Origin: Gemmatimonadota bacterium
GTDB lineage: Bacteria; Latescibacterota; UBA2968; UBA8231
DNA length: 63,313 bases
Reading direction: 5' to 3'
Assembly (NCBI GenBank): GCA_028875345.1
Contig: JAPPEG010000236.1
Location: 1 to 63,313 of the forward strand
A program made the translations under genes and the position numbers. Under the pieces are notes generated by a model. The model was given only the letters and a program-made list of their open reading frames with translations, was not told the origin of the DNA and searched no databases. The first letter of the stretch is position 1, and each line of letters starts with the position of its first letter. Shown here piece after piece: positions 18,398 to 26,153 of this stretch.

Positions 18398-18465
18398 AAA
18401 AGTCCGCTCAGACTGGCGCGACAAAGAGCGCGATTTGCGAGAATTTGGTTATCTCTGAACCTGAG
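18398..18465 (+). repeat. right copy of 68-bp direct repeat (orphan era 3' end)
   Basis: This is a detached copy of the last 20 codons of era, including the stop (one residue differs, Pro to Ser), plus 7 bp. It lies between the HEPN-like gene and the purD ribosome-binding site and is not attached to an era gene. If the element brought in the left copy, this is the host's original era end. Confidence 0.95.
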
Positions 18466-18477
18466 AAAGGAATGCCA

Positions 18478-19785
18478 ATGAATGTCCTAGTCGTCGGCAA
18501 AGGGGGGCGCGAACACGCCCTCGTGTGGAAGCTGGCGCAGAGCCAGCGCATCGACAAACTCTACGTCGCCCCCGGCAATCCCGGCATGGCCTCCCTCGCT
18601 GAATGCGTCGATATCCGCGTCGATACCCCTGTGGCCGAACGCGAAAAACTCGTCGGTGAAATCGAGCGCCTAATTGCCTTTGCCCACGAGCAGCAGATCG
18701 ATCTAACCGTCGTCGGCCCGGACGACGCCCTAGCCGGCGGCATAGTCGATCGCTTCCGCGCCAGCGGCCTGGCGATCTTCGGCCCCACGGAAGCCGCCGC
18801 CCGCATCGAAAGCAGCAAGGTCTTCGCCAAAGACCTGATGGAGCGCATCGGCGTCCCCACCGCCCGGCACCAGAGCTTCACCGACAGCCAAGCCGCCAGC
18901 GCCTATATCCGCGAGCAGGGTGCTCCGATCGTGGTCAAGGCCAGCGGCCTAGCCGCCGGCAAGGGTGCAGTCGTCTGTCAGAGCGTAGATCAAGCCCTCG
19001 CAGCAGCGCACGACATGCTCGACGAAGGCACCCTAGGCGGAGCCGGCCACCACATCGTCGTCGAGGAATACATGACCGGCGAGGAAGCCTCGCTCTTTGC
19101 AATCTGCGACGGCGAGCATTTTATCACCCTGACGCCGGCCCAAGACCACAAACCCATCTACGACGGCGACAAAGGCCCCAACACGGGCGGCATGGGGGCC
19201 TACGCTCCAGCACCGGTGATGACGCCGACCCTAGTGCGCGAAGCCGAGGAGCGCATCATCCGACCCGTGCTCGCCGAAATGCGCCGACTGGGTACTCCGT
19301 ACCAAGGAGTGCTTTACTGCGGGCTAATGTGTACCGATGAGGGCGTCAAAGTCGTAGAGTTCAACGCCCGCTTCGGCGATCCCGAATGCCAGATCCTCAT
19401 GCCCTTGCTCAAAACCGACCTCGTCGATGTGCTCACTGCCGCCTGCGACGGCCGCTTGGATCAAGTGCAAGTCGAATGCGCGTCCGAGGCAGCCGTCTGC
19501 GTGGTCATGGCCTCGGACGGCTATCCGCAAACTTATGAGAAGGGCTTTGAAATCCGCGGCTTGGAGGCGTTTGCCGACCGCGACGACCTCGTCGTCTTTC
19601 ACGCCGGCACAGCTCAGCGCAACGGTCGCTTCATTACGGATGGCGGTCGGGTGCTCTGCGTGACGGCCACAGACGCCGATATCCAAGCCGCCGTCGCCAA
19701 AGCCTACTCAGCAGTCGATCAAATCGCCTTCGACAACGCCTATTGCCGCCGCGACATCGCCTATCGGGCATTGGGTCGCGCCTGA
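18478..19785 (+). CDS. purD: phosphoribosylamine-glycine ligase (GAR synthetase)
   Basis: A 435-residue ATP-grasp enzyme of purine synthesis that joins phosphoribosylamine and glycine. It begins MNVLVVGKGGREHALVWKL and contains YVAPGNPGM, VVKASGLAAGKGAVV, EEYMTGEEASLFA, DHKPIYDGDKGPNTGGMGAYAP and VEFNARFGDPECQ. I chose the ATG at 18478 because AAGGA (18467-18471) sits 6 bp upstream; earlier in-frame codons fall in the era repeat. Before the island inserted, era and purD would have been about 22 bp apart, so the island interrupts a former operon. folB follows 10 bp after the stop. Confidence 0.96.
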   Translation: MNVLVVGKGGREHALVWKLAQSQRIDKLYVAPGNPGMASLAECVDIRVDTPVAEREKLVGEIERLIAFAHEQQIDLTVVGPDDALAGGIVDRFRASGLAIFGPTEAAARIESSKVFAKDLMERIGVPTARHQSFTDSQAASAYIREQGAPIVVKASGLAAGKGAVVCQSVDQALAAAHDMLDEGTLGGAGHHIVVEEYMTGEEASLFAICDGEHFITLTPAQDHKPIYDGDKGPNTGGMGAYAPAPVMTPTLVREAEERIIRPVLAEMRRLGTPYQGVLYCGLMCTDEGVKVVEFNARFGDPECQILMPLLKTDLVDVLTAACDGRLDQVQVECASEAAVCVVMASDGYPQTYEKGFEIRGLEAFADRDDLVVFHAGTAQRNGRFITDGGRVLCVTATDADIQAAVAKAYSAVDQIAFDNAYCRRDIAYRALGRA

Positions 19786-19795
19786 AGCTCTTGTC

Positions 19796-20161
19796 ATGCC
19801 CAACGACGCACTCCGCCTGCGCAACATGCGCTTTTTTGCCTATCACGGGCTTTTCCCCGAAGAGACCGCACTCGGCCAGCACTACGAGGTCGATGTCGAA
19901 CTCTACGGCGATTTTCGCCGAGCAGGGCGCAGCGACGACATAGACGCGGCGATCAACTATCCAGAGGTGTACGCGCTGGTGGCCGATGTCGTAACCGGCG
20001 AGCCTTGCAAATTGGTCGAAGCCCTCGCTGAGCGCATCGCCGAGAAGGTCGGCACCCACTGCGCCCCGATCGAACTCGTCGTCCGCGTGCGCAAACCCAA
20101 CCCCCCGGTCGCCGCGCACTTTGACGGCATCGAAGTCGAAATACACCGGTCCTATGCCTGA
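19796..20161 (+). CDS. folB: dihydroneopterin aldolase
   Basis: A 121-residue FolB that cleaves 7,8-dihydroneopterin to 6-hydroxymethyl-dihydropterin and glycolaldehyde. Family marks are MRFFAYHGLFPEE with the active-site Glu, the tyrosine in INYPEVYALV, CKLVEALAERIA and the catalytic lysine in VRVRKPNPPV. The length is normal. It overlaps folK by 8 bp, an arrangement typical of folB-folK pairs that act consecutively in folate synthesis. Confidence 0.95.
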   Translation: MPNDALRLRNMRFFAYHGLFPEETALGQHYEVDVELYGDFRRAGRSDDIDAAINYPEVYALVADVVTGEPCKLVEALAERIAEKVGTHCAPIELVVRVRKPNPPVAAHFDGIEVEIHRSYA

Positions 20162-20663
20162 ACGAGCTTACATAGCCATCGGCAGCAACCTCGGCGACCG
20201 CCGCGCGTACCTTGAAGCCGGGCTCAAAGAAGTCGCCACACTCCCCAACACGCGCCTTGCGGAGGTCTCCCAAGCCTACGAAACCCCGCCGGTGGGTCCG
20301 GTCGCTCAACCGGATTTCCTCAACGCCGTCTTTGCCATAGAAACCTCGCTCGCTCCCGAGTCGCTATTAGCCGCCCTGCTCGCCGCAGAAAAAAAGCACC
20401 AGCGGCAACGCCGTATTCACTGGGGACCGCGCACCCTCGACCTCGACCTGCTGCTCTACGGCGAGCGCGTCGTCGAAAGCGCGGATCTGACCCTGCCGCA
20501 CCCGCACATGCACGAGCGCAGCTTTGTGCTGGTGCCTCTCTGCGAAATCACCCCGCACCTTCGCCATCCAGTCACCGGCCAGCCATTTGCTGCGTATCTC
20601 GCCGCACTCAACGGTAGCGAAGCCAAGGCCGTCGGCTCCCTCGCCCTGCCCGCCATCCCATGA
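20154..20663 (+). CDS. folK: 6-hydroxymethyl-dihydropterin pyrophosphokinase
   Basis: A 169-residue HPPK. It opens MPERAYIAIGSNLGDR, with AYETPPVGPVAQPDFLNAV and the signature RIHWGPRTLDLDLLLYG, whose two Asp residues bind magnesium, then LPHPHMHERSFVLVPL. I placed the start at the ATG at 20154, which overlaps the folB stop; the in-frame codon at 20121 would give a long overlap and a non-family N-terminus. It feeds the folP reaction encoded at 3917-4765. The stop overlaps the panC ATG (ATGA). Confidence 0.95.
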   Translation: MPERAYIAIGSNLGDRRAYLEAGLKEVATLPNTRLAEVSQAYETPPVGPVAQPDFLNAVFAIETSLAPESLLAALLAAEKKHQRQRRIHWGPRTLDLDLLLYGERVVESADLTLPHPHMHERSFVLVPLCEITPHLRHPVTGQPFAAYLAALNGSEAKAVGSLALPAIP

Positions 20664-21514
20664 AACGCATACACACGGTCGCGGAAATGCAGGCTCAATC
20701 CGACGCTTGGCGCGGCGCGGGCCTATGCGTCGGACTAGTGCCGACGATGGGTTTTTTGCACGAGGGACACCTCAGCTTGGTCGATCACAGCCTCGAGGTG
20801 GCTGACCGCACAGTCGTCAGCATTTTCGTCAATCCACTGCAATTCGGTCCGAAAGAAGACTACGCTATCTATCCGCGCGACATGGAACGCGACCTCGACC
20901 TGCTGTCCCGCCGGGGAGTCGATGCAGTCTTTCACCCACAGACAGTGGAATTCTATCCCTCTGACTTCTCGACCTCTGTCGAAGTAGAAGAGCTAACCAA
21001 AGGTCTATGCGGCCCCTTCCGCCCCGGTCACTTCCGCGGCGTCACCACCGTAGTGACCAAGCTGTTCACCGCTGTCAAACCGCACCTAGCAGTCTTCGGC
21101 CAAAAAGACTACCAGCAGGCGACCGTCATCCGTCGCCTAGTGCGCGATCTGAACTTGGATTTGCGCGTCGAGGTTGCTCCCACCGTGCGCGAAGCAGACG
21201 GCTTGGCCATGAGTTCGCGCAACGTCCTCCTCAGCGCAGAAGAGCGACAGCGTGCATCAGTTCCCTACGAAGCACTCACAATGGGCCGCGAACGAATCGA
21301 ACAGGGCCAACGAGACGCCAGCCAAATCATAGCCGAGATGCGGGCGCACATTGAGCGCGCACTCGACGCGTCCATTGACTACATTTCCATCGCACATCCA
21401 GACACGCTCGAAGAAATAACCCACATCGCCGGCCCGGTCGTTATCGCCCTTGCCGTGCGCCTGTCCAACGTCCGCCTGATCGACAACATCATCGCCGTGC
21501 CGCTCGACCGTTAG
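20660..21514 (+). CDS. panC: pantothenate synthetase
   Basis: A 284-residue PanC that condenses pantoate with beta-alanine using ATP. Motifs are LVPTMGFLHEGHLSLV (HIGH-type nucleotide loop), SIFVNPLQFGPKEDY, FRPGHFRGVTTVVTKLF, VFGQKDYQQ and the KMSKS-like MSSRNVLLS. It overlaps folK by 4 bp, so purD-folB-folK-panC form one transcript of cofactor and purine genes. panB and panD are not in the window. Confidence 0.96.
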   Translation: MKRIHTVAEMQAQSDAWRGAGLCVGLVPTMGFLHEGHLSLVDHSLEVADRTVVSIFVNPLQFGPKEDYAIYPRDMERDLDLLSRRGVDAVFHPQTVEFYPSDFSTSVEVEELTKGLCGPFRPGHFRGVTTVVTKLFTAVKPHLAVFGQKDYQQATVIRRLVRDLNLDLRVEVAPTVREADGLAMSSRNVLLSAEERQRASVPYEALTMGRERIEQGQRDASQIIAEMRAHIERALDASIDYISIAHPDTLEEITHIAGPVVIALAVRLSNVRLIDNIIAVPLDR

Positions 21515-21546
21515 TACGCACTTTCTTGAATGGAGGACAAAACATA

Positions 21547-22230
21547 ATGGCTTCAAACATCGCCAAGGTGAACAAGCGATTCTTATGCCCCGGACCGCAG
21601 CCAAACGGCATCCAAGCCGCTCCCGATGGCCTGTGGGTCATCGACCAAGTCGATAACAAAGTGTACAAGTTGGATTATGAAACCGGTGACACCTTGTTCG
21701 CAGCCCAAACCGATACGGTCCACTCCAGCGGCATTACCGTAGGGGACGGATACCTGTGGATCGCCTCTACCTATGAACTCAAGATCGCCAAATTAGAACT
21801 GGAAACCGGCTGCACCATCGCCAAATACGACTCGCCCGGTGCCGGCATCACAGCGCCCCGGGAGGGTATCGCAGACGCGCGCACCACCGGTTCTCACGGC
21901 CTAGAGTGGAAGGATGGCAAGCTATACGTGGCCACGCCGCCTTCCCAAATGGTCCACGTCATGGACCCCAACTCTTGGAAAGAAGAACACCAATTTCGCA
22001 CCCCTGGTTTTCGCAACCACGGCATCGCTTGGGGACCCGACGGCCGGCTGTGGGTAGCCGACACCTCGGCTGGCACTGTCAGTCTGCTCGACACTAAGGA
22101 CGGACGCGTCTATGACGTCATTCGAGTAGCCGCCCCGGATGAGGTCCACGGATTGACCGCGCACCAAGGCGTTTTGTGGTACTGCGACGCCCACACCCGC
22201 GACATTGGCACCCTCGCGTTGGAGGATTGA
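21547..22230 (+). CDS. cytosolic beta-propeller protein (SMP-30/Vgb-like)
   Basis: A 227-residue protein with at least five propeller-type repeats, each containing a '(D/G)LW(V/I)AD' or 'LYVATPP' strand (GLWVIDQVDNKVYKLD; YLWIASTYELKIAKLE; KLYVATPPSQMVHVMD; RLWVADTSAGTVSLLD; VLWYCDAHTRDIGTL). There is no signal peptide, so it is probably cytoplasmic. The ATG at 21547 follows GGAGG at the ideal distance; the earlier in-frame codon at 21526 contains the RBS. It is likely the last gene of the purD operon. The family is binding or lactonase-like, and no specific substrate can be named. Confidence 0.6.
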   Translation: MASNIAKVNKRFLCPGPQPNGIQAAPDGLWVIDQVDNKVYKLDYETGDTLFAAQTDTVHSSGITVGDGYLWIASTYELKIAKLELETGCTIAKYDSPGAGITAPREGIADARTTGSHGLEWKDGKLYVATPPSQMVHVMDPNSWKEEHQFRTPGFRNHGIAWGPDGRLWVADTSAGTVSLLDTKDGRVYDVIRVAAPDEVHGLTAHQGVLWYCDAHTRDIGTLALED

Positions 22231-22275
22231 GTTTGCGGAGCATGATAAAACTCTGATCCGTTCATTACCTATTTT

Positions 22276-24429
22276 TTAGCAGCGCTCGGTATCGTTGCGG
22301 GCCAAGTCGTCCCTAACAGCTTCTATTTCCTCCCGCAATTTGGCCAGAGCTTCAACGATCTCTGGCCTTTCGCGAACCGGCTGTTCAATCTGTTGCCATC
22401 GCTCAAACTGCTGAAGGAGATCGCCGAAACGTCCCGAATTGAGCCTCAATACTTCATCTATAACTTCCGGCGTCGCTCCGTTGAGTCTCGCATTAAGGCA
22501 GCAAATGGTCAGCATAAGATCATCGCCTCCCAAGAGGTCGAGATCCTGAGCGAGACGTTCACTATAGATACTGGCATCATGCGCCATGTTAGGTTCGGGT
22601 GCATCTGAATCGTCGAACACCCTTGGGTGCTGAGCGAATAACTGCTCGATGTGCGTCTTTATGGGTTCCGCCAAGAACGATATCGTCAGCCAGCAGTCCC
22701 GGGCTCCGTCGAACAATTTACGCCACAATTCTTTTGCTTTATCCGAGCGTCTATGCGGCGACGAAAGCAGGTGGCCGATGCCCTCAGTTCCGACGGCCAA
22801 GAGGAATAAGGATGGAGCGAGTGCGCCAGCATCTTTTGTTTGATCCCAGTGCTGGGCACGTCGTCGTTGCTCGATCAGTCTATCCCAAGATTGCCGCCAT
22901 CGTTCGGCAGGTTCCTCTACATGCGCTAACAGGTAGCCGCAGCAAGACGCGGGCAGACCGCCGATCCCGGAGTTCTGATCGGATTCGACTTCGAAGACTG
23001 GATCTCGAGACGCCAGCAAGGCATCAAGATAATTAAGGAGTCTTTGTCCATCCTCGGCGGATTCCTTACTAATCCTATGGTCTATCAAAGCCATCAGGGT
23101 AATCGCTCCAAGGCGAGGCTGAGCTTTTCCTTTATCAGACTTGGATCGCGCCGGGGCAAGTTCGCTAACGGCTGGAATTTTTGGAAAATCTACCAAGTTA
23201 GCGATTGTCCTAGTAGTAAAACCCGCCTTGTAAAGACCGAGAGTAATCCATTTGATCAGATCATTCTGCCAGAGATATTCATGAGCCTGGTCTCCGTCAG
23301 GACCGCGACCTGCTCGATATAGACGTTCGTCCGCGACGTTCATAAACAACCACTGTGAACCGAGGAACTGGCCGTCTGGTCGGGCCATGACGATACGGCC
23401 AAGATCTTCAAACCATGACGCAAGAGTTGTCTTCGTTGTCTCTCGGATCTGTGAGTCGATATCGTTCATGATTTCTGCTTGGCGTATTGCTTGCCATAGG
23501 TCGTGGCAATGCTTCCCAGCGGTTTGCAGTACGAGCAGGGCCAACAGCTTGCCATTCCAAGATCGACCATCCTTACTGCATAGCGGCGCATCCTTCAGTA
23601 TGGCTTTGATCTCATCACGATCATGCAGAATCGTGATCTGCCGGAGAATTTGGCGTATGGGATGTGGGAAATCGAAACGGTCTAGTTGATCTAGGATAGC
23701 AGCTCTGTTTGTCGACAGAATGCCCGGAATCATATTCAACATGTCATACTGAACTATAAACCGATCTACTCGGGTTTTCCACAGCTTGTCTATTGACGGA
23801 CGTGAACGCCATTCGTCAACAAAAATCTTGGAATACTCCCATTCGCTCGCATAGCGAGCCCCGATTCTAGGACTAGCATTAATGTCACTGATTTGCTTCT
23901 CAAGCTCCGACAGTATCGCGGCACGGGCCGTGGAACAGTTGTGTAGCCGTTCCCGCAACGAGTCCTCTAACGCGGAGTGGACCAAATATTGCCGCTTGGC
24001 CAAGTTCCATAGTTCGGCAAGAAGATGCTTGGTCGCTTCACTGCCCGTTACCAATTCGTCGACAAGAGCCTTCGCCAAAGCCTGCCCAAACAACCAAGCC
24101 ATAATGTCCCGCTGATCGTTCTCGCTTCCTTCCATTAGTGCAGTAAATCCACCTTCAAGCGATTGTCGTTGAGCCGCATTGGAAATGTGTTGGAAAGCCT
24201 GCAACGGTGAGTAGGCTGGTGAAACCTTCAAGAGCTCCGACAGGCCAAGACCCTTGTTCGCGGTTTTGATCAAGTCCGTTTTGAACAGTATATCTTGGCA
24301 CCATCCTGCCAAACTAGAAACGATAGTTTCGGCGTCTGCAAAATCTTTGGCCTCTTCGCGGGTAGCATCGCGTGCCCTGCGGTACTCAGCAAAGTAGGCG
24401 TTATTTTGATCGAGTAACGGATCACGCAT
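22276..24429 (-). CDS. unrecognised 717-residue helical protein, partner of PLD-like gene
   Basis: I do not recognise this family. The protein is soluble, rich in helices, Trp and Leu, without a signal peptide, membrane helix, Walker motif or obvious metal site. A Shine-Dalgarno GGAGAG sits 6 bp before the ATG at 24429. It lies 123 bp downstream of the PLD-like gene on the same strand and ends 45 bp from the convergent propeller gene. Base composition is visibly less GC-rich than the flanks, like the era island, suggesting transfer. The two-gene arrangement with a putative nuclease suggests a defence or toxin module in which this protein is a regulator or sensor. That is inference only. Confidence 0.5.
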   Translation of the reverse strand: MRDPLLDQNNAYFAEYRRARDATREEAKDFADAETIVSSLAGWCQDILFKTDLIKTANKGLGLSELLKVSPAYSPLQAFQHISNAAQRQSLEGGFTALMEGSENDQRDIMAWLFGQALAKALVDELVTGSEATKHLLAELWNLAKRQYLVHSALEDSLRERLHNCSTARAAILSELEKQISDINASPRIGARYASEWEYSKIFVDEWRSRPSIDKLWKTRVDRFIVQYDMLNMIPGILSTNRAAILDQLDRFDFPHPIRQILRQITILHDRDEIKAILKDAPLCSKDGRSWNGKLLALLVLQTAGKHCHDLWQAIRQAEIMNDIDSQIRETTKTTLASWFEDLGRIVMARPDGQFLGSQWLFMNVADERLYRAGRGPDGDQAHEYLWQNDLIKWITLGLYKAGFTTRTIANLVDFPKIPAVSELAPARSKSDKGKAQPRLGAITLMALIDHRISKESAEDGQRLLNYLDALLASRDPVFEVESDQNSGIGGLPASCCGYLLAHVEEPAERWRQSWDRLIEQRRRAQHWDQTKDAGALAPSLFLLAVGTEGIGHLLSSPHRRSDKAKELWRKLFDGARDCWLTISFLAEPIKTHIEQLFAQHPRVFDDSDAPEPNMAHDASIYSERLAQDLDLLGGDDLMLTICCLNARLNGATPEVIDEVLRLNSGRFGDLLQQFERWQQIEQPVRERPEIVEALAKLREEIEAVRDDLARNDTERC

Positions 24430-24552
24430 TACATTCTCTCCAACATTCCCTGAAAAATACCTTCGCGCGTATCCGTGAGCAGTCGCAGTAGGATGCTCAT
24501 CGGCGGAGGATAAATCCTGTCAGACAGTTACCCCATACTCGGAGAGTCTCTT

Positions 24553-26103
24553 TCAAGATGCCTCCGGTGCCGGTCGATTGGATAACCAGTCGGAAAGACA
24601 GGGTGCGGCGCTCCAGAAGTCTCCAAGGCGCACGATGACCGGTTCTGGATCTGGCAGCTTGACGATCATTCCGGCGCGTTCGCCTATCGTACGGAGGGAG
24701 TTCCCGGAAAACCAAACGGTCCCGTCAACAACCAAGAATCGGTCATGCACAGGGGGTGGGTCGCCTTTGAGAATGCGAATCTCCGGCTTTGTTGGACGCT
24801 CTTTGAAGAAGTTGTTCAATATCTCTAGGAGTTGTGATCCAGAGTCAGTATTTTGATCATCACGACCAATTTCCTTGAGCCCCTGAGCCGAAGTCAGAAT
24901 CCGCAATTCTATGTCAGGTCGGCGAACCGCAGGTCCAAAGGCGAGCAGTTCTCGACCAGCAAAATAGGGGTCAACGATGAGAACCGTGTCGCGAGCACCG
25001 CCAATTTTCTGTCGTACCCATTGCGCTGCCTTGCTCGGTACATCGTGGAACCATTGCTGATCATAGTCTTTTGCCGCCTGACGGCGCGACCGCTGATTTG
25101 CAGCCTCAGTAAGCCGTGAGACGATATCAATATTCTCCAATGCGTTGCCGACGGTTATCTTCCTTTCCTCTTCAAATTCGTTTACTTCGTACTTGTACTT
25201 GGGCCGCCTGCGACCGCCAGAAGGCACATGAATAGTCTTATGTTGTAGGTGCAGGTCTATTTTCATGTCAATGGTCCTCCAAGGTGGAACTGGTTCGTGC
25301 CAAGCCAGCAGGCCGTACTTAGGATGCATAACTGATTGTCCTTCCTTGTAGACTTGGGCCGGAAAATCGAGAACCGCGATCGCATCATTATCGAACTCAT
25401 GGATAAGTGTCATCCGTCCGTGCAGGCGTTCATTAACAATCTCCAAGCGCAATCCGTCGAGGCATTGACCTTGGCGGGCCACGAGTTTATATGCCACGGT
25501 TTCGGCTGTGCCCTCCCTTGCTTGTTCAAAGTGGAATTTCTCGATTAATCGGAACACGGGATTCGGAGCGACTAGACATACTGCGCCTTGATAATCATAA
25601 TATGCTTCGGCGATATCGAAATTGAGCCACTCCTCCAATTTTGCCCGGTTTTTGTCCATTCCTATAATCGCGCTGACCTCTGGAGATAGGACATTTTTCG
25701 GGAACAAGAAATGAGTGCGCGAATCCTGCATCCAGTCAGGTGCGAAAGCTAATTCGTTCGACGTGACAAAGTAAGGCCATGGTGGTTCCGGCTCGAACGG
25801 GCCACCTTCCAATTTCGCACCATCTCCCGGTGTTGAGTGATTCGGATCGCGTGGAAGAACGATGTTGCCGTCGGCCATCTTCCGGTACCAAGCGATTGCA
25901 TCCTCGACAGACAGGACGAAACGTCGATAGTAGAGATATTTGCGGCCTTTGTTCCCGACGCGAAAGCCTTTCGGAGGGCAGCCTATGGCGTCGGGAAACT
26001 CGTTCGGGCGCAATTCGACCATGCCGAACAGCAAATGCCGAACTTGATCATCGCGGAACCAAGCAAGATGGATGACTGCCTGACGATATTCAGTGAAATC
26101 CAT
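24553..26103 (-). CDS. PLD-like (HxRx4D) nuclease-type protein with unknown N-terminal domain
   Basis: A 516-residue protein. I chose the ATG at 26103 (GGAG 7 bp upstream). The longer frame to 26214 would overlap the M30-like gene's coding end and adds an arginine-rich tail. Residues 1 to about 330 form an unknown domain starting MDFTEYRQAVIHLAWF. About 340-516 is a phospholipase-D-superfamily domain, with DTVLIVDPYFAGREL, the single motif H453-D-R455-FLVV-D460, and FSGNSLRTIGERAG. The HDR variant of HKD and the 'GxSL' block are typical of PLD-like modules in bacterial defence proteins, which act as nucleases after dimerising. Its N-terminal part might relate to VPA1262-type proteins, but that is an unverified recollection. 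Confidence 0.65.
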   Translation of the reverse strand: MDFTEYRQAVIHLAWFRDDQVRHLLFGMVELRPNEFPDAIGCPPKGFRVGNKGRKYLYYRRFVLSVEDAIAWYRKMADGNIVLPRDPNHSTPGDGAKLEGGPFEPEPPWPYFVTSNELAFAPDWMQDSRTHFLFPKNVLSPEVSAIIGMDKNRAKLEEWLNFDIAEAYYDYQGAVCLVAPNPVFRLIEKFHFEQAREGTAETVAYKLVARQGQCLDGLRLEIVNERLHGRMTLIHEFDNDAIAVLDFPAQVYKEGQSVMHPKYGLLAWHEPVPPWRTIDMKIDLHLQHKTIHVPSGGRRRPKYKYEVNEFEEERKITVGNALENIDIVSRLTEAANQRSRRQAAKDYDQQWFHDVPSKAAQWVRQKIGGARDTVLIVDPYFAGRELLAFGPAVRRPDIELRILTSAQGLKEIGRDDQNTDSGSQLLEILNNFFKERPTKPEIRILKGDPPPVHDRFLVVDGTVWFSGNSLRTIGERAGMIVKLPDPEPVIVRLGDFWSAAPCLSDWLSNRPAPEAS

Positions 26104-26153
26104 GACCGTCTCCGCGCGAATTTGTGCCTGAAAATTCAGTCTACTTCCAGCCT

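Larger units (their letters stand above)
12028..18465 (+). mobile_element. 6.37-kb era-flanked island carrying a giant ATPase and a HEPN-like protein
   Basis: The segment between two 68-bp era-end repeats would leave as a 6,370-bp circle by recombination between them, restoring an era-purD junction with a spacer of about 22 bp. The inside is visibly less GC-rich, with different codon habits from the strongly GC-rich flanks, and holds just two genes with their own promoter. Use of a conserved gene's 3' end with restoration of the gene is typical of integrative islands. No integrase, transposase or resolvase is encoded, so mobilisation in trans, loss of the integrase, or Campbell-type integration of a small circle are the open options. 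The repeats are seen; mobility is inferred. Confidence 0.75.
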
